Assembly (NCBI RefSeq): GCF_004151275.2
Contig: NZ_CP130821.1
Location: 496,001-560,000 of the forward strand
Length of the DNA: 64,000 nt
Direction of reading: 5' to 3'
Source: Flavobacterium dauae
Lineage (GTDB): Bacteria > Bacteroidota > Bacteroidia > Flavobacteriales > Flavobacteriaceae
Below the pieces are notes generated by a model, which searched no databases, was not told the origin of the DNA, and saw nothing but the letters and a program-made list of their open reading frames with translations. Made by a program: the position numbers and the translations under genes. This document shows positions 8,497 to 18,118 of the stretch, piece by piece (within the stretch, counting starts at the first letter, position 1; every line of letters starts with the position of its first letter).

Positions 8497-8543
8497 GCAA
8501 GTTATAAAGTATTAAAAGGTAATACAATAGGTAAATTACCTAT
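8497..8543 (-). promoter_or_regulatory. Palindrome-promoter, site B
   Basis: Palindrome ATAGGTAA-A-TTACCTAT at 8527-8543. On the minus strand TTG (8527-8525), 20-base spacer, and TAACTTGC (8504-8497) as a partial -7 box. It is placed about 30 bases upstream of the frameshifted gene. Confidence 0.7.
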
Positions 8544-8582
8544 TTTTTAATAACGATGTTCTTGACAGCTAAAAGTATAGAA

Positions 8583-8611
8583 AAACAGCAGCCTATTTTA
8601 GGCTGCTGTTT
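8583..8611 (-). terminator. Terminator after the T9SS beta-propeller protein gene
   Basis: A perfect 11-bp stem, AAACAGCAGCC/GGCTGCTGTTT, with loop TATTTTA, 42 bases past the stop codon at 8653. Confidence 0.75.
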
Positions 8612-8652
8612 AACTAATAAATAACAAACAATAAATACTCTCAGAGTTGATT

Positions 8653-10605
8653 CTACCTCTTAACCACCTTAACCGTCCCGGCGTTGCCCTCTACGGTAAC
8701 GATTCTTATAAAATAGACACCGTTACTGGTGTTTTCAAGATTTATCTGGTTACTGCCGTCAAACATACTTTGGCGTATCAGTCTTCCGGTGGCATCATAG
8801 ATGGTAAAGGCAGACAACTGTTCTGTGGTTTCCACATTGATGACACCCGTAGTAGGGTTTGGATATACGTTAAACGATAATGCATTAAAATCATCAGTAC
8901 TTAGCCCCGAACCACACTCGCTGTTTGCCAGCTTTGCCACAAAAAAGTCGGCTTCGCCTGTACTGATTAATGGATTTATGCCCAAATTATTATTCATAAA
9001 CAGATTAGCATTGGCAGTAAAAGTACCTCCTGTAATATAATTGCCGTCATTATCTGCTGCTATGGCAGTCATATATTCGTATTCAGTACTACCACCTTTA
9101 ATAGTATTAAGCTCAACTGCCATTCCAGTGCTTTTGTCTAAACGCAAGAGGGTTGGATCCCCTCTGTAATTTTGCCGTTGAGCATTTGGAATTTGATCTA
9201 AATAAAGCCCATCCCATTCAAAGTTAGATTCACATGTACCCAATGCCACTTCATTACCATTAACCGCCAATCCTTTAGCCGTTTGAGCTGAATTATCTTG
9301 GCTACCTGGGGCAAAATCTGTCGGTGTTTTTATCCATTCCACTGTTCCGTCGGTGTCAAACTTGGTAACAAAAAATAAATTAGTCCAAATATCAGGGGTA
9401 AATGGTATAGGATAAGTATAAGTTCCCGCAGGATCATAAATATTTACTATATCGTTATAATACCGAAAAAGTTTTCCTCCAATATAAACATTAGAGTCTT
9501 CATCAACAATTAAAGAGGTAATGTTATTCGTAGGATTACCTCCATTGGTGTAAATTTCTCTTATCCATTTTTTACTGCCGTCACTTCCATCAATCGCAAT
9601 AATAAATGATTGGTTTACAATAGCCTGCCCATCATACGTTAAGGGCATAAGTGGTGAACCTCTTCTTTTTCCGGCTATATAATATGTGTTATTACTTTCA
9701 TCATAGACAAAACGAGAAGTTCCAGCAGGAAAAGCCGTTCCATCTGCAACAGGTAAAACCATACTGCTAACATAGTTCAAATCAGTATCGTATTTTGCCA
9801 AATGGTACTGAGTAGTTACTGTACTGGGAACAGTTACCTGATTGTCTAAGTGTGTTCCGCCTTGTAAACCAACTATAAAATGTAAGGTATCGTTACTTAT
9901 AGCAAGGTCTAAAATTTGTGCACCGGAATTAAATAAATCTACATTGCCCTGTAAGGCTTTTTTACCCTGATAATCCCCATCTTTGTCATATTTTACTAAA
10001 AAAATTTTTTTGTGGTAATCACTCACAACGTTTTGGCTTCCGGAAGAAGGCAAAGAATCCGTTGGGCTAAAACGAACGGGAAAAGTTCCTGCTGAATTGG
10101 TAACTCCTGAACCAAAATACCCACCAATATATACATTGTCCTCGCTGTCCAGTACTAAATTATATGCCCTGTCACTTGATCCTCCGCCTATTGCCTGACT
10201 CCAGCGTACACCTCCCTCGCAATCAGTGGAAAATAAAAAAATGTCCTCCGGACCGGAAGGTGTATTGTTTGTTGGTACGGTTACTCCGTCAAGCTGTGCG
10301 TTGTTATGCTGTCCCGTTCCAAAAATTGAAGCAATAAAATAGTAATTTCCATCGCTTCCTACTTTTATATCGTAGATTTGTTCATCATCAATGTTATTAG
10401 CTCCGGTTCCGCCTAAGCTACTGCCTCCATTCATTGCCCATTCCCATTCATACGGTTGGGGTTGTTGAGCCCAAACGGATATTGAAAATAGAGAACAGAA
10501 AATAGAGAATAGAAGAATTTGGAAATTTAATAATTTGGGAATTTGGAAATGAGATCCCTCGTTACCTCGGGATGACAGGGTGGGTATGTGTATTTTTTGT
10601 TTCAT
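8653..10605 (-). CDS. T9SS-exported protein with propeller-like repeats and type A sorting domain
   Basis: 650 residues. After a hydrophobic segment ending VWAQ come repeated units of the form D-x-x-x-N-x-YI-x-G (for example DSEDNVYIGGYFGSG and DEDSNVYIGGKLF), consistent with SBBP/beta-propeller repeats. A type A sorting domain ends the protein (VYPNPTTG near residue 580, final KVVKR). It should be exported by Sec and then placed on the surface or released by type IX secretion. The first ~30 residues before the hydrophobic core are unusual (PTLSSRGNEGSHFQIPKLL) and are encoded by AT-rich repetitive DNA (10490-10590), so the true start may be internal or the leader may have been built from a dispersed repeat. 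Ligand unknown. Confidence 0.8.
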   Translation of the reverse strand: MKQKIHIPTLSSRGNEGSHFQIPKLLNFQILLFSIFCSLFSISVWAQQPQPYEWEWAMNGGSSLGGTGANNIDDEQIYDIKVGSDGNYYFIASIFGTGQHNNAQLDGVTVPTNNTPSGPEDIFLFSTDCEGGVRWSQAIGGGSSDRAYNLVLDSEDNVYIGGYFGSGVTNSAGTFPVRFSPTDSLPSSGSQNVVSDYHKKIFLVKYDKDGDYQGKKALQGNVDLFNSGAQILDLAISNDTLHFIVGLQGGTHLDNQVTVPSTVTTQYHLAKYDTDLNYVSSMVLPVADGTAFPAGTSRFVYDESNNTYYIAGKRRGSPLMPLTYDGQAIVNQSFIIAIDGSDGSKKWIREIYTNGGNPTNNITSLIVDEDSNVYIGGKLFRYYNDIVNIYDPAGTYTYPIPFTPDIWTNLFFVTKFDTDGTVEWIKTPTDFAPGSQDNSAQTAKGLAVNGNEVALGTCESNFEWDGLYLDQIPNAQRQNYRGDPTLLRLDKSTGMAVELNTIKGGSTEYEYMTAIAADNDGNYITGGTFTANANLFMNNNLGINPLISTGEADFFVAKLANSECGSGLSTDDFNALSFNVYPNPTTGVINVETTEQLSAFTIYDATGRLIRQSMFDGSNQINLENTSNGVYFIRIVTVEGNAGTVKVVKR

Positions 10606-10660
10606 ATTACTTGTTGTTTTTAGCTGTTAGCCTTTGGCTATTGGCTTATAAAATTAATAA

Positions 10661-10695
10661 AAACGGTGCTAAAAGCCAAGCTCTTAGCACCGTTT
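10661..10695 (-). terminator. Terminator after the giant adhesin gene
   Basis: A perfect 12-bp stem, AAACGGTGCTAA/TTAGCACCGTTT, 15 bases past the stop at 10710, with a T-rich tail on the minus strand (TTTTTATTAATTTT). Confidence 0.8.
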
Positions 10696-10709
10696 GTAAA
10701 TTAAACAGT

Positions 10710-13700
10710 TTATTTCTTAATCAATTTTTCGGTCGCAATGCGTTTGCCGTCTGCTTCCAGCGTAATGATATAAGTACCCGGTATAAAACGGCTTACGTCC
10801 AGCGTAATGTTTCCGTCTGTTCCGCTTACTTTTTCATTGTATCGCTGTAAGCCCATAATGTCATATACCTTAATGCTTTGGGCATTATCGTATTCCGTAC
10901 CCGTGCTGTACGTAACCACAGTGGTATCGTGCGAAGGGTTTGGCGAAAGTACCAAAGATGCCGGCTCTACCAATGTCAGACCTTGCGTTTCCGGTAATCT
11001 TACATCTACGACGTCCTGACAATCCGGTCCGCTTACCACGAACATATCGGCTACGCCTGGCATATAAGTACCGTTCACGTAAAATTCCACTACAAAAGAG
11101 TTGAATCCCGGATTAAGCACCAGCACAGACGGTACAAATGTTCCGTAACCGTTAAAGCTGCTCAGGTGCACCGCAATCGGACTACCCGTTGGGTTTGTCA
11201 GTTCCACGTAATACATAAATCCACCAGGAATAATTTCCATCAACCTGAACAACGGTTTAAAATTACAAGGTTGCTGCGGGCATCTTTCAATATCAATCGT
11301 GATATCCGGAATATTGCTGCCATAAACACAACCGTCCTGCGCAATAAACAACTGGTAAGAACCTCCGGTATTAACCGGTTGGTTAGGGATAAACGTGTTA
11401 CTGCCTGTTTGGGTAACCATAGTGTTTACTTCCCATTTGTAGTTGTCGTACATACCCAATGGTCCGATCAGGTAGGCATCACAAACTGTATAACAGCCCG
11501 AAGGAACCACCCACAAGGTACGTTCCGGATTGTGCGGTGCCTGGATAAATCCGGTGGCACTACATCCGGTGGTTTCGGTATAGGTTACACTATACGCCCC
11601 GCCGTGGGTTACTTCTATCGTTTGTCCGGTCATACCGTTGCTCCAGTTGTACGTTCCTGTACTTGGTCCGGAAGCAGTAAGCTGTATGGTGTACGGGTCG
11701 CAACCCGCCACATTGTAATTGATAACCGGTGTGGTTACCTGCGGGTGTACCTCTACCGTTGCCGTAAAGCTGTTGGTACAATTCGGATCGGTTCCGGCAC
11801 GGGTTTCAAACATATAAGTGTACGTACCCGAACCCAGTCCGCTTAAATCCAGTACTTTGTTGGTGTTACCAGCTACCCACGTTCCGTAGCCCGAAGGCAG
11901 TGACGGTCCAACCCAGCGGTGTTCTACCGTGTCGTCGGTCGTAATACCTATTAACGTGGTGCTTTCGCCCTGGCACATACTGGTGCTGCCACTGATGCTG
12001 GCAAACGGTGGCTGACGCAGTGCATAATTCACAGCATGTTCAGCCATTATATAACTTTTACAACCGTCTGCATCAATCAATACGGGCCAATAGCTGCCGC
12101 TTTCGGTAGGCTGGTAGGTCATTCCTGTACCTACTTCTATATTGCCTTTCATCCAGATGATATCCGAAGGAACAGGATCTCCACTTGCCGGAATGAAACT
12201 TAATGGAATTACACTGCTGTTGTCACAAAAATCGCCATCATCCGGAACAATAGCTCCTTCTTCAAAATCAGCTTCATTGATATGAATCGTTGGTCTGTTG
12301 GCTACCGGAGTTTCATATATACAACCATAAGGGGTTGTAATTTTTAACCAGATTGGGTAATCTCCTCCAGGAAGCTGAATATCTGTGTTCGTTCCACTGG
12401 CAAAAAATGAGGTACTGTTAAAGCTCCACTCATAGGTATTGCCTGCAACATAACCACCCGGTATGCTTAATGTAATCACTTCGTCTGAACAATAATCCAA
12501 TGGTGTAAGTGAGAAGTTCGGATTCGGTTCCGGGTCTAAGGTTACTGTTACCGAAACCTCGCACTCTGGTGTACCGCTTGACGGGGCTCCGTTTACATAC
12601 ATGGTATAGGTATAAGTACCCGGTAATACGCCGGTCAGTAACACGCTGTCTCCTGAAGTTCCTGTCGGCACACCCGGTCCGGAATAAGTAAATTCCAAAG
12701 GTCCCACACTGCCTGCATTATAGGTCAGTGAATGGTTGTGCAGGGTCACATTATAAGTACCATCGCCGTTACAGGTTATTTCCGTGGACATTTTGGCTTC
12801 ATAGTTTTTCTCAACCGTGTACGATTTTACAATAGTACAGCCACTGTAATTCAGGTATGCCGTTACCACGTGTGCTCCCGGCACCGTTGTGGTGAAGGTA
12901 GCATTGTCTGTGGTCTGTCCGCCGGCAGGTGTCAGATGCGTACTGCCCGTCCATGTAATTGAAGTAGGCGGATAATCGTAATCCAAATCAGTATAAATGG
13001 TATTACAGTCTGTCCACTCAGCCGATGCACTGGCATTAGGGTCTGGCGAAATCGTACAACCTCCCGGTCCGGGATCGCCGCCACAGTCTTCTATCACATA
13101 GATGTTATCAGATTGTACCCAACAACCGTTTTGGTCTTTTACCTTCAAATAATAAGTTCCGCCCGGATTAGCTCCGGTAATGGAGTAATTTTCGCTATTA
13201 GCCCCTGGTATTGGGGTTGTACTCGGAACTTTATACCATTCAAATACAGTAGAAGCCGTAATTCCCGTTGATACCGTTGCTGTTAAATCAATAGAACCAT
13301 AACTGGTCGGGCACACTACATAACTGTAGTTCGGCGAAATGTACAGCTCCGTTTCCGGATATACAATTACATTCTGTGAAACTGAGCTACTGTAACTACA
13401 CAAGTCTAACTGAAGGGTAACCGTTCTGGAAATGTTGCTGTTGGAGTTGTTGCCGAAATTGTTGTCAATATTTAAAGTTCCACCTCCAAAATAGTCATAA
13501 GAGCCTTGATCAACACCGTCTATCAATACCTTAATTGGTATTGGGGTGGTTGCTGGCATTGGTGTTACGGTTATCGGTACAGGAACCTGACCGGTATCCA
13601 ACGGACAAATATCGTCTATCGTACCGATAGTCAATACCGGATTTTCTATCAGCTTAATAATATAAGTATCGGTAAAAGTCTGACCGCACTTAACCACGTC

Positions 13701-15620
13701 CACCTGTAAGATTCCGTTTGCCGAGGTACTGATTTCGTTAAAGCCTACGGTTGCCGTTGTGCTGTTAATTCCATTGATGATACTTCCGAAATTGGTGGCG
13801 TTGGTGCTGCTTCGGATACTCCACGTGATATGGTCTGCCACTACACCACCTAAATCAACGGTAAACTCAGCTGTACTACTAGGACAAAACTCCGCCAACC
13901 CGCTGTCATTGATGATGACCGGATTAACAACCATTTCGGTAACGTCAAATTCTACCGGCTCGGATTCACAAACGATGCCGTTGCTTGCCACTTGTTTTAC
14001 CACGCTTACCGTTGCCGGGGAACTGGTAAACTGTATGTCTGCCTGTGCTCCGGTATTATCTCCGATAATATCCCCGTTATCCACGCTCCATACATAAATA
14101 AAGCCGGGTTCTTCTTCGCTAAGCGTATAGGTATAAGGTGTATCCAGACACACATTATTTTCTCCGCTGATGGAACCTGTTATAACAGGTGTTTCTACTA
14201 TTTCCACTGTTACCGGATCTGACCAGCAACCCGCAGAACCCGCTGTAATCACGTGTGTGCCGGCATTTGGAAAGCTATAGCTCATTGTAGAGCCGGTGTG
14301 GGTATATACAACACTTCCGTTTAACTGGATTTCCCAATCTACCGTGATACCACTTTGAATATGGAAGTTTAAGTCCGTACCCTGGCAATTAGTAAGTTCA
14401 TCGTCGGTTAAAATAACCGGTTTTTCAGTAACAGAGAATCTGATTTCAGCTGATCCCACGCAGTTTCCGTCGTCTATCAACGTATTTCTATAATTCACAG
14501 ATAATACGTAATCGCCCGGAACTGCTCCGTCCACAACAATTTCATTGCGTTGGTCGGTATGAACCAGCATCGGGTGGTACGGATCGCCGTCTATCATCCA
14601 CTCAAATTCTGTTGCGGGCCACTGTGGAAGCGTAAAGCGTCCCTGTTCGCCCTGACAGATAATGGTTGGTCCCTGTATCAGTCCTCTTCTTAATATTACG
14701 GGAACTTTAACCGTCGTCCAGACCGGACAAGAGCAATGTGAAAGATAACTTACATAACCAAAACCGTCTGCCGGATCAACCTGATTCCAGACTACCTCAA
14801 TAGATGTTCCGTAATCAGCAACAATATCGCCGCCAATTACTTTCCATTCGCCACCGTCACAGCCGTCATTTACAGTATAGGTTTCGTGAGCTCCTTCACA
14901 AACCACAGAAGGACAGGAAATCTCAAATTCTTTGGCATCCATAATATTAACTTCCCACTTGTAATAAGAACTGCAATTGCAACTGTTGGTCACGGTAAGT
15001 ACAATGGTATAAGTACCCGGATTATCATAAGCGTGGGTAGGTTCAAAAAGGCTGGACGTAGTACCGTCGCCAAAATCCCAAAGGTAATTGACAATGGCAG
15101 ATCCGCCGTTGTCATCGGAAAGGTTGTTAAATGAAATCGGGACAAATGTACAGAACTCACGTTGTTGTGGTTCCGGTCCGTCAACCTCAAAATAGGCTTT
15201 CGGACTAAGCACTTTTTCTACACAAACCGTGAGTACATCAACGGTATCGTCGTCATAGGTAATGGTAAGTGTCATACTTCCGTTGCCGTTACTGCCCCAT
15301 TCGACAGTGGCTCCGGTATTGCTGCTGCTTTGCAAGTTACCTCCGGTAACCTGCCAATCAACACTGACAAGACCGTCGGCGGAAAAGCTGTAGTTTACAG
15401 TGCTGTACTCACAAACGCGAAGACAAACGCCTGCTTTAATTTGTTCAATCAGATCATAGAAGTCACGTTCTCCCTTGTCGTCGTAGTCAATACACCCTAC
15501 TTCCTGATCCCAGGTCAGGACGGGGTTGTGTGCTGTTTGAGCCTTTATACCTAAAGACCACAGGACAATCAGCATGATGCCCAATGCCCGTATGACGGGC
15601 AGAATGGTAGTTTTTGCCAT
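10710..15620 (-). CDS. Giant PKD/Ig-like adhesin with T9SS type A sorting domain
   Basis: 1636-residue surface protein. Signal peptide at the N-terminus (ending LGIKAQ). A clear PKD domain lies at about 150-230 (YLWDFGDGTTSS, HAYDNPGTYTIVLTV), followed by many PKD/Ig-like beta-sandwich modules with the pattern GxYxxxVT and paired cysteines. A type A sorting domain is at the end (SPNPSHDTT, final EKLIKK). Such proteins are exported by type IX secretion and act in adhesion, gliding or matrix assembly. A predicted promoter of the shared palindrome type lies 240 bases upstream (15862-15909), giving an unusually long leader, and a terminator follows. GC content is visibly higher than in the flanks. 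Ligand unknown. Confidence 0.85.
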   Translation of the reverse strand: MAKTTILPVIRALGIMLIVLWSLGIKAQTAHNPVLTWDQEVGCIDYDDKGERDFYDLIEQIKAGVCLRVCEYSTVNYSFSADGLVSVDWQVTGGNLQSSSNTGATVEWGSNGNGSMTLTITYDDDTVDVLTVCVEKVLSPKAYFEVDGPEPQQREFCTFVPISFNNLSDDNGGSAIVNYLWDFGDGTTSSLFEPTHAYDNPGTYTIVLTVTNSCNCSSYYKWEVNIMDAKEFEISCPSVVCEGAHETYTVNDGCDGGEWKVIGGDIVADYGTSIEVVWNQVDPADGFGYVSYLSHCSCPVWTTVKVPVILRRGLIQGPTIICQGEQGRFTLPQWPATEFEWMIDGDPYHPMLVHTDQRNEIVVDGAVPGDYVLSVNYRNTLIDDGNCVGSAEIRFSVTEKPVILTDDELTNCQGTDLNFHIQSGITVDWEIQLNGSVVYTHTGSTMSYSFPNAGTHVITAGSAGCWSDPVTVEIVETPVITGSISGENNVCLDTPYTYTLSEEEPGFIYVWSVDNGDIIGDNTGAQADIQFTSSPATVSVVKQVASNGIVCESEPVEFDVTEMVVNPVIINDSGLAEFCPSSTAEFTVDLGGVVADHITWSIRSSTNATNFGSIINGINSTTATVGFNEISTSANGILQVDVVKCGQTFTDTYIIKLIENPVLTIGTIDDICPLDTGQVPVPITVTPMPATTPIPIKVLIDGVDQGSYDYFGGGTLNIDNNFGNNSNSNISRTVTLQLDLCSYSSSVSQNVIVYPETELYISPNYSYVVCPTSYGSIDLTATVSTGITASTVFEWYKVPSTTPIPGANSENYSITGANPGGTYYLKVKDQNGCWVQSDNIYVIEDCGGDPGPGGCTISPDPNASASAEWTDCNTIYTDLDYDYPPTSITWTGSTHLTPAGGQTTDNATFTTTVPGAHVVTAYLNYSGCTIVKSYTVEKNYEAKMSTEITCNGDGTYNVTLHNHSLTYNAGSVGPLEFTYSGPGVPTGTSGDSVLLTGVLPGTYTYTMYVNGAPSSGTPECEVSVTVTLDPEPNPNFSLTPLDYCSDEVITLSIPGGYVAGNTYEWSFNSTSFFASGTNTDIQLPGGDYPIWLKITTPYGCIYETPVANRPTIHINEADFEEGAIVPDDGDFCDNSSVIPLSFIPASGDPVPSDIIWMKGNIEVGTGMTYQPTESGSYWPVLIDADGCKSYIMAEHAVNYALRQPPFASISGSTSMCQGESTTLIGITTDDTVEHRWVGPSLPSGYGTWVAGNTNKVLDLSGLGSGTYTYMFETRAGTDPNCTNSFTATVEVHPQVTTPVINYNVAGCDPYTIQLTASGPSTGTYNWSNGMTGQTIEVTHGGAYSVTYTETTGCSATGFIQAPHNPERTLWVVPSGCYTVCDAYLIGPLGMYDNYKWEVNTMVTQTGSNTFIPNQPVNTGGSYQLFIAQDGCVYGSNIPDITIDIERCPQQPCNFKPLFRLMEIIPGGFMYYVELTNPTGSPIAVHLSSFNGYGTFVPSVLVLNPGFNSFVVEFYVNGTYMPGVADMFVVSGPDCQDVVDVRLPETQGLTLVEPASLVLSPNPSHDTTVVTYSTGTEYDNAQSIKVYDIMGLQRYNEKVSGTDGNITLDVSRFIPGTYIITLEADGKRIATEKLIKK

Positions 15621-15861
15621 AGTTGATAATGTTTTGATTAGTGTTCATACTTAAAATTTGATGATTATTTAAAGGTTAATATTCAGTTACTAACTTTAAG
15701 GCACCTGATTAATGGTGCAGCTAAAAATTGCTTAAATACGATAATGACAAAAATTATAATATGGACTTTACTACTTCAATCATCTTTACGGAATCCTTCA
15801 AAAAAGGCTGGCGGGTGTTATAATTTTTGCAATCAGTTTTTTAACAGATAAAATGATGTGT

Positions 15862-15909
15862 GCAATTTAGAAACCTTTAACAAGCCAGTCAATAAGTGTT
15901 TTTACTTAT
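15862..15909 (-). promoter_or_regulatory. Palindrome-promoter, site C
   Basis: Inverted repeat ATAAGT/ACTTAT at 15892-15909. On the minus strand TTG (15892-15890), 20-base spacer, TAAATTGC (15869-15862) as a partial -7 box. The next large gene starts at 15620, so the leader would be about 235 bases; a weak hairpin at 15701-15718 might instead end a short transcript. The sequence is nearly identical to site D over about 35 bases. Confidence 0.65.
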
Positions 15910-15980
15910 ATTTAGGTGTTTTTACTGTTTTAAAAGTTAAATTTTAGTTAACAGGAAGATTTGTAAATCTTTTTGCCAAA

Positions 15981-16018
15981 AAAACAGAGTTCAACTACAA
16001 ATAGTCAAACTCTGTTTT
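15981..16018 (-). terminator. Terminator after the 184-residue exported protein gene
   Basis: An 11-bp stem, AAAACAGAGTT/AACTCTGTTTT, with T-runs on both outer sides, 69 bases past the stop at 16087. Confidence 0.7.
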
Positions 16019-16086
16019 TGATAATGTTGAGGTGTTTAAAATTAAAAACTACATTTTGATTCCAATTGTTATTTAGCTCAATAATT

Positions 16087-16641
16087 TTAACCGTTATTTA
16101 ATGCTCCCGGAATCTGACTGGTAATTTCATTATCGAAAGTAATGATGACATAATCCACGCCTTGTCCGGCGAATTCCTCTAAAACTTTAAAATAATCCTG
16201 TATAACATAATCCATTTTCTTTGAATAAATCAAGATAGCAGTAGTGCTGTCAGTTAAATTAAAATCGGTATTATCTGCCAACTTTTTCAAATGGAATTTA
16301 GTATAATCTTTTCCGTCTTTCAGATTTTCTTCTACATTTTCTACATTCAGGTTATTTAAAGCCAAACCACAAACCGATTCATCAACTTCTCTTCTTCCGT
16401 CTAAAATTTCAGCACTTGTAGAAAGCTCTCCTTTTGTAAAGGATAAGACGGAATTATGCAGGTTCTGAGCCAAATCGACCATTGATGTTTGATTAGAAAT
16501 GTAAACAATTTTGTTGCTGTCCACGTTCCATGTTTCTACAATATGATTCAGGTATTCCTCAGGAGTTTCCTTAATCTCTGCACCTTGTCCTAATAAGATG
16601 GCAGGAAATAATAACACAATAATTTTAAAAAATAGATTCAT
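16087..16641 (-). CDS. Small exported protein of unknown function
   Basis: 184 residues with a signal peptide (MNLFFKIIVLLFPAILLGQ). The mature part is acidic, predicted mixed alpha/beta, and has a single cysteine (SVCGLAL). I do not recognise a family. It is followed on the left by a good terminator and preceded by 165 bases without a gene, so it is probably transcribed alone. It sits among other exported proteins between the adhesin and the two-component system. Confidence 0.6.
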   Translation of the reverse strand: MNLFFKIIVLLFPAILLGQGAEIKETPEEYLNHIVETWNVDSNKIVYISNQTSMVDLAQNLHNSVLSFTKGELSTSAEILDGRREVDESVCGLALNNLNVENVEENLKDGKDYTKFHLKKLADNTDFNLTDSTTAILIYSKKMDYVIQDYFKVLEEFAGQGVDYVIITFDNEITSQIPGALNNG

Positions 16642-16806
16642 ATGATTAAATATTTAATGATTTTAAGTTACAAACGCTTGTAATGCAATTTAAGATATTT
16701 TAAGTTTAACGACAAAAAGAAACGTCGCCGCTTCTTTTTGCCTGATTTATGATGAAATTGCTGTGTATTTCAAATATTTTTTCAATACATATCTGCCGTA
16801 TGATAA

Positions 16807-17373
16807 TCAATTAATGAGGTAATCTTCAAAACTTCCAAAGTAGATTAATTCATTCTCCTCACTAAAAATAGCAACATTACCGTTAGTTTGGGCATTTTTA
16901 TATTTAGAGTCGTATTCTGCCAGAAAATTTTCAGCTTTATTTTTGGATCTTAAAACTACTCCGGATAAATATTCGTCACTCAGTATAAAAACGGGGTAAG
17001 GAAACATTTTCTTATTTTGTTTTTTAGGTTTATAGAATGCGTTAAAAAAATGAGTTGCACGGCTACTTTGTTCCTTTTCTATACTTGTGATTAATAAAGT
17101 GTATTTCTGTAAATCAATATTATCCAGCAGGTAATTGAAATGCTCGTGACAAGGAGCACACCATATTGGAAAGAAAAAAAACACAGTTTTGGTATCAGGA
17201 TTACACCGGATTATTTCTTTCATAGCCTTCTTATCCAAGCGATACAACCCTGTACGGTTCTTTTCTGTAACCAGTTTTTCACCCTGACAGTTATATTCTT
17301 TCACCTGAGGTTGTGCCCAGATGAAAGAATTGAAAAGAATGAATATAAAAAATAAACCTCTTTGTGGATGCAT
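16807..17373 (-). CDS. Exported thioredoxin-like protein with WCAPC active site
   Basis: 188 residues with a signal peptide (MHPQRGLFFIFILFNSFIWAQ). FFFFPIWCAPCHEHF, near residue 70, is a thioredoxin-fold CxxC active site. The fold continues through VFILSDEYLSGV and ends with a strand (NELIYFGSFEDYL). It is probably a periplasmic thiol-disulfide oxidoreductase of the TlpA/ResA type. It starts 12 bases after the stop of the cysteine-rich lipoprotein gene upstream, so the two are almost certainly one operon; the lipoprotein (six cysteines after the lipid-anchor residue is excluded) could be a substrate, which is inference. Confidence 0.75.
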   Translation of the reverse strand: MHPQRGLFFIFILFNSFIWAQPQVKEYNCQGEKLVTEKNRTGLYRLDKKAMKEIIRCNPDTKTVFFFFPIWCAPCHEHFNYLLDNIDLQKYTLLITSIEKEQSSRATHFFNAFYKPKKQNKKMFPYPVFILSDEYLSGVVLRSKNKAENFLAEYDSKYKNAQTNGNVAIFSEENELIYFGSFEDYLIN

Positions 17374-17385
17374 TTTCTTCTTAAA

Positions 17386-17883
17386 TTAATTAACTACTAT
17401 ATGAATCCTATATCCTCCGTATTCTCCAATATCACTTTGATATAAATATTCTCCCTGAACAATTTTGTAATTACCATCTTCCGAAATTACATCCTCATCA
17501 ACAATCATATTTTCACCTATCTGATTCATATAATCATCAGATATTGGAAGCTCGAAATGAGAATCATGAGATGTTGAAGATGTACCGTTGTATGTGTCTT
17601 GAATTTGTTCAATTTGCTCATTAATTTGCTCAATAGCTTTGTCATAGTCAGGTTGATCCTCTCCTGCACAAAAGAAGCAAATTTTACAAACTCCCCAAAT
17701 ATCATTACAATTGTATTTGTGACGTCCTATATTTAAATAAATGATTTGGACTCCATCAGATTTTGTTGTTAATAGCTCTTGATTTCCAGTGTCTTGTGTT
17801 AGGGTAACGTCTTCTTTTTCTGCGTCACAAGCGATAAAACCTAAAGAAAATATTACTGCTAATAATAAAACTAATTTTTTCAT
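17386..17883 (-). CDS. Cysteine-containing lipoprotein of unknown function
   Basis: 165-residue lipoprotein. I use the ATG at 17883 because it begins a proper lipoprotein signal (MKKLVLLLAVIFSLGFIAC) and because the promoter -7 box lies at 17931-17938, upstream of this ATG but downstream of the longer frame's start. After the lipobox is a cluster of cysteines (YNCNDIWGVCKICFFCAG) and then a predicted helix (IEQINEQIEQIQ). Its promoter belongs to the palindrome family. The next gene, 12 bases on, encodes a thioredoxin-like protein, which suggests disulfide handling of this cluster. Family not recognised. Confidence 0.65.
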   Translation of the reverse strand: MKKLVLLLAVIFSLGFIACDAEKEDVTLTQDTGNQELLTTKSDGVQIIYLNIGRHKYNCNDIWGVCKICFFCAGEDQPDYDKAIEQINEQIEQIQDTYNGTSSTSHDSHFELPISDDYMNQIGENMIVDEDVISEDGNYKIVQGEYLYQSDIGEYGGYRIHIVVN

Positions 17884-17930
17884 AATAATATATTTTTTGA
17901 GTTGTACAAAAATTTTATTGGTTATAGTTA

Positions 17931-17978
17931 CAAAGCTAATGACCTTATTTACACCAGTCAATAAGTGTTTTTACTTAT
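17931..17978 (-). promoter_or_regulatory. Palindrome-promoter, site D
   Basis: Inverted repeat ATAAGT/ACTTAT at 17961-17978. On the minus strand TTG (17961-17959), 20-base spacer, and a perfect TAGCTTTG -7 box (17938-17931). The leader to the lipoprotein start is about 40 bases. Confidence 0.78.
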
Positions 17979-18118
17979 ATTTTAGGGTGTTTTTTGATTG
18001 AAAAGTTAATTTCGCTGAAATGGAGACAAAAGTCAGAATAGAAACATACAGAAATTATCTGTTACTACATTTGTATTGAGTAAATATTTTAGTGTATGGT
18101 TTTGAATGTATAAGTCAA

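Noticed and set aside
11166..11846. 226-codon plus-strand frame inside the giant adhesin gene
   Set aside because: Antisense shadow of a well-supported gene; Arg/Thr-rich composition typical of a complementary frame.
15162..15554. 130-codon plus-strand frame opposite the adhesin N-terminus
   Set aside because: Antisense shadow; the minus-strand frame has signal peptide and PKD domain.
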